Assembly: GCA_037447655.1 (NCBI GenBank)
Contig: JBBHKE010003087.1
Coordinates: 126,001 to 145,015 of the forward strand
Reading direction: 5' to 3'
DNA length: 19,015 nucleotides
Source of the DNA: Zygnema cylindricum
Lineage: Eukaryota > Streptophyta > Zygnematophyceae > Zygnematales > Zygnemataceae
Shown here: one piece after another, positions 16,872 to 19,015 of the stretch
Layout of the letters: each line of letters starts with the position of its first letter
Position numbering within the stretch: position 1 is the first letter of the stretch
Notes under the pieces: model-generated
What the model was told of the DNA's origin: nothing
The model's input: only the letters and a program-made list of their open reading frames with translations
Database searches by the model: none
Program-made: the position numbers and the translations under genes

Positions 16872-17535
16872 ATGACAAATTCTGCATGGAAACGTGAAAT
16901 AGAGAATGCTTTGAACGTGTTGAAGAAGCGTAGTGTGAAATTGGTCTAAAGATTTAAAAACCATGCTGCCGCTGTGGATGAAACCATTTCCGAATTGAGA
17001 AGGGAATTGAAAGTTTTTAAACAAAATGAAAATGTTTTCAAATGAGAAATTAGATGAACTTATTAACTTAATTCAGACCAAGAATGATATTAATGACCAA
17101 AAGGGTGAAGGTAGTAAAATGAATGCCAGTTTTAGGGAGGATGATCATGATGGACCTAAGAAAATAAGAGATCTAAAATTGTTTATTAGTGAGGCACCAA
17201 CGTTTGATGGTAAGAACATTGATGAGTTGGATGCTTTGATTTTTCATATGGAGTATTATTTGGAATCTAGAAATTCTGATCGTGATGATTACACTTCTTT
17301 TGCTATTAGCTGTCTGAAAGGCGATGCTCAGATTTGGTATTACAATCAGAGAAGGTCTAAATTGATTCTTGATAATGTTAATTGGGAAACTTTTAAAACC
17401 GCGATCAAATCGCGATTCTTATATGTCACTTTTAAATCCAGAATGGAAGAAAAGTGGTTGAATTGTAAGCCGACTGGATCTGTGAAGGATTACATTGTGG
17501 AATTTGACTCATCTAGCATTCACGTCATAGGTTGA
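16872..17535 (+). pseudogene. gag: Gypsy gag fragment
   Basis: The first ATG (16872) opens M-T-N-S-A-W-K-R-E-I-E-N-A-L, meets a TAA at about 16947, and continues in the same frame through E-T-I-S-E-L-R-R-E-L-K-V-F-K-Q, a coiled-coil-like stretch. The frame moves by one near 17026-17040. From there a clean 169-codon frame gives F-D-G-K-N-I-D-E-L-D-A, Y-Y-L-E-S-R, F-A-I-S-C-L-K-G-D-A-Q-I-W-Y, W-E-T-F-K and V-K-D-Y-I-V-E-F. This is the retrotransposon Gag capsid domain (F-x-G...A-x-x-W...W-x-x-F). It stops at TGA 17533, where the internal deletion begins; no zinc knuckle follows. Confidence 0.85.
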
Positions 17536-18248
17536 CTTATGAAATAGCTAAGTTGAAACTGTCATTAATGGATTTTGCATACAATTCATGTAAACATGCT
17601 AGTACAGGATTCTCACCATTTAAAATTGTATACGGATACCAACCTAGAGAAGCATTAGACTTAATAACAGGGGTCACTCAAGAGAATAGATATTCTGGAA
17701 CAAAGTTTTGGGAATACGTTCAAACAGTTTGGAAAACTGTCCGAGATGCATTAATGAAGGCACAAAGGAGGCAAGAATTAAATGCTAATCGCAAACGGGG
17801 TGATTGGGTGTTACGCACAGGTGACAAGGTTTGGCTTTCTACAACTCATTACAAGTGCAAGATCGAGGGACAATCGAATCCTACGAGGAAATTTGCTCCT
17901 AAGTACATTTGACCATTTACTGTAATTGAGATGATATCGTCAGTTGCTGCCAAATTGAACTTTCCGCCTTCAACAAAAATTCATCCAGTGATACACATCA
18001 GCCAATTGAAACCAGCGAATCTTCGACCAACTGAAGGAGAATCGGAATTGGATCCCTCAATAATTATTTAACGTGAAGTCTACAGATGGGTAATAGATTG
18101 GGTTGGTCAACGGTTCAAGGTCGACGATACTATATTCTGGCAAGTGCATTATCTAGGAAGGCCTGAGGATGAGTTGACTTTAAAGGATAAAAATTCTGAG
18201 TTTTTACAGAGGTATTGGAGGGATAATAATATAGAAGTCCCGTCTTAA
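17532..18248 (+). pseudogene. pol: Gypsy integrase C-terminus with degenerate chromodomain-like tail
   Basis: The frame enters at F-A-Y-N-S-C-K-H-A-S-T-G-F-S-P-F, the end of the integrase catalytic domain, followed by V-Y-G-Y-Q-P and G-D-K-V-W-L-S-T. The GPY/F module reads K-Y-I-stop-P-F (TGA at 17910-17912, where Gly is usual), then K-I-H-P-V-I-H-I-S-Q-L-K-P. A second stop (TAA at 18069-18071) precedes E-V-Y-R-W-V-I-D-W and F-W-Q-V-H-Y-L-G, which sits where chromoviruses have a chromodomain (E-V-E-x-I-L...Y-L-V-K-W-x-G). It ends at TAA 18246-18248. The catalytic D,D are missing, so it is non-functional. The domain targets integration to chromatin in related elements. Confidence 0.85.
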
Positions 18249-18284
18249 GAATTAAAGGTGTTTTAACTGAGGTCAGTTAAAAAT

Positions 18285-18297
18285 AAGCAGGGGATGA
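18285..18297 (+). other. Gypsy polypurine tract
   Basis: AAGCAGGGGATGA directly precedes the TGTAACAG of the 3' LTR. AGGGGATGA-type tracts are common in plant gypsy elements. Confidence 0.8.
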
Positions 18298-19015
18298 TGT
18301 AACAGTAATAGCGGATCGAACTTGTTTATAAAGGGGTATTTAGGTGTTATGATTATAGAGTACTAAATTTGGTAGACGTCCGCGAAAGAATCACGCTATT
18401 TGGAGTTATAGTTTAAAAGTTATAGCGATGGGTGTATTTAGGTGACAGCTGTGGGTCTAAATAACAAGTGGGTATCATTGAAACGGGTTAAGGGTCAAAT
18501 TAGTACCGAAATTACGTGTGTACGTTTCATAAAGTTCTAATGAAACGTTTAGTAAGCACGGTGGTTCGTTTCGTACAAATTTTATTACGAAACGTCACTA
18601 TCACTAAATGGAATTTCGTAGGAAGTTTCGCATGCGAAATTTGTTATGCACGATCGTGCGAAGTCGCGTTTCGTTTGGCGCGCACATTTGCACGTAAATG
18701 TTACGTAGTGAAACGTAAAGTTTGATTTGTTAGTAAAGTGCTAAGTAGTTAGTAAGAGATTTCGCACGTTTTTGCATTGGTCAGTTTGAGTCCTTGCTGA
18801 TCAATGATTGGCCCAGGTAAAAGCCTGTTAAAACGGAGCGTTGACTCTGGCCTGGCGAGTCCAGGGCGACGATGGATAAATAGTGAAGTGTAAGAGGAGA
18901 GTAGACATCTTTTCCTTTGGAAAAGTTTGTGGAAATTCCGGCTGATCTTGGTCTTGAGCGATTAATACCAAATTGGAGAAAAGGCATTTTGCATTGAAAT
19001 CTCTTACTAACTAAA
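18298..19015 (+). repeat. Gypsy 3' LTR, truncated by window end
   Basis: Corresponds to the first 717 bases of the 5' LTR (15147-15863), with substitutions at roughly 5% of positions and two or three small indels. The GAAACGT-rich palindromic region is conserved, and one inverted pair (GTTTCGTA / TACGAAAC near 18568-18593) is more perfect here than in the 5' copy. Confidence 0.93.

Larger units (their letters stand above)
15147..19015 (+). mobile_element. Ty3/gypsy (chromovirus-like) LTR element with large internal deletion, cut by window end
   Basis: 5' LTR 15147-16113, primer-binding site 16116-16127, a leader of about 740 nt, a gag fragment, the C-terminal part of integrase, a polypurine tract and a 3' LTR from 18298. 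Only about 2.2 kb lies between the LTRs, whereas intact chromoviruses carry several kb. Protease, RT, RNase H and the integrase catalytic core are missing. The bases before the 5' LTR are TAGTA, but the matching right flank is outside the window. The LTRs differ at roughly 35-40 of about 715 aligned positions, indicating an older insertion than the copia element. Confidence 0.9.

Noticed and set aside
1-19015. CRISPR array, rRNA or bacterial operon
   Set aside because: No regularly spaced direct repeats with unique spacers, no rRNA-like sequence and no ribosome-binding-site organisation. The content is eukaryotic retroelements and a spliced gene.

Overview
This is a eukaryotic, repeat-dominated genomic window with no intact gene. 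It suggests a green-lineage genome, probably a streptophyte alga or a seedless plant. The evidence is (i) a Ty1/copia element whose primer-binding site is complementary to the plant form of the initiator tRNA-Met anticodon arm, (ii) a Ty3/gypsy chromovirus-like element with a conventional initiator-Met primer site, and (iii) an intron-containing gene with AT-rich introns. The species cannot be fixed from the sequence. Domain names below come from motif recognition by eye; no database search was run.

Layout. 1-2770: a CT microsatellite, then a very AT-rich non-coding block with tandem repeats, a 400-bp solo LTR (1492-1891) and, directly against it, a near-perfect 74-nt inverted repeat (1892-2120). 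2774-14326: a broken, split gene on the + strand. Its exons read as a tyrosine recombinase/Ndc10-like core of the Crypton type, followed by a QD-rich helical segment, a coiled coil, a proline-rich linker and a GCR1_C-like DNA-binding domain. 5187-11617: a Ty1/copia retrotransposon on the minus strand, inserted inside the last recombinase exon between the conserved G-R-W motif and the expected nucleophile tyrosine. 11820-12780: a strand-biased intron, first almost pure pyrimidine and then A-rich. 14327-15146: AT-rich sequence with no recognisable gene. 15147-19015: a Ty3/gypsy element on the + strand that has lost protease, reverse transcriptase, RNase H and most of integrase. Its 3' LTR runs off the window.

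How the parts relate. The recombinase gene is the oldest layer, with frameshifts and nonsense codons in several exons. The copia element landed in it. It is flanked by an unusual imperfect 35-nt copy of exon sequence rather than a 5-bp target duplication, and its 5' LTR lacks its outer tip. Copia LTRs differ at about 24 of 1,033 aligned positions with no gaps. The gypsy LTRs differ at roughly 5% of positions, so the gypsy insertion is probably older. The most notable points are the Crypton/Ndc10-GCR1_C-like gene, the half-tRNA primer-binding site that contains the gag start codon, and the large hairpin next to the solo LTR.
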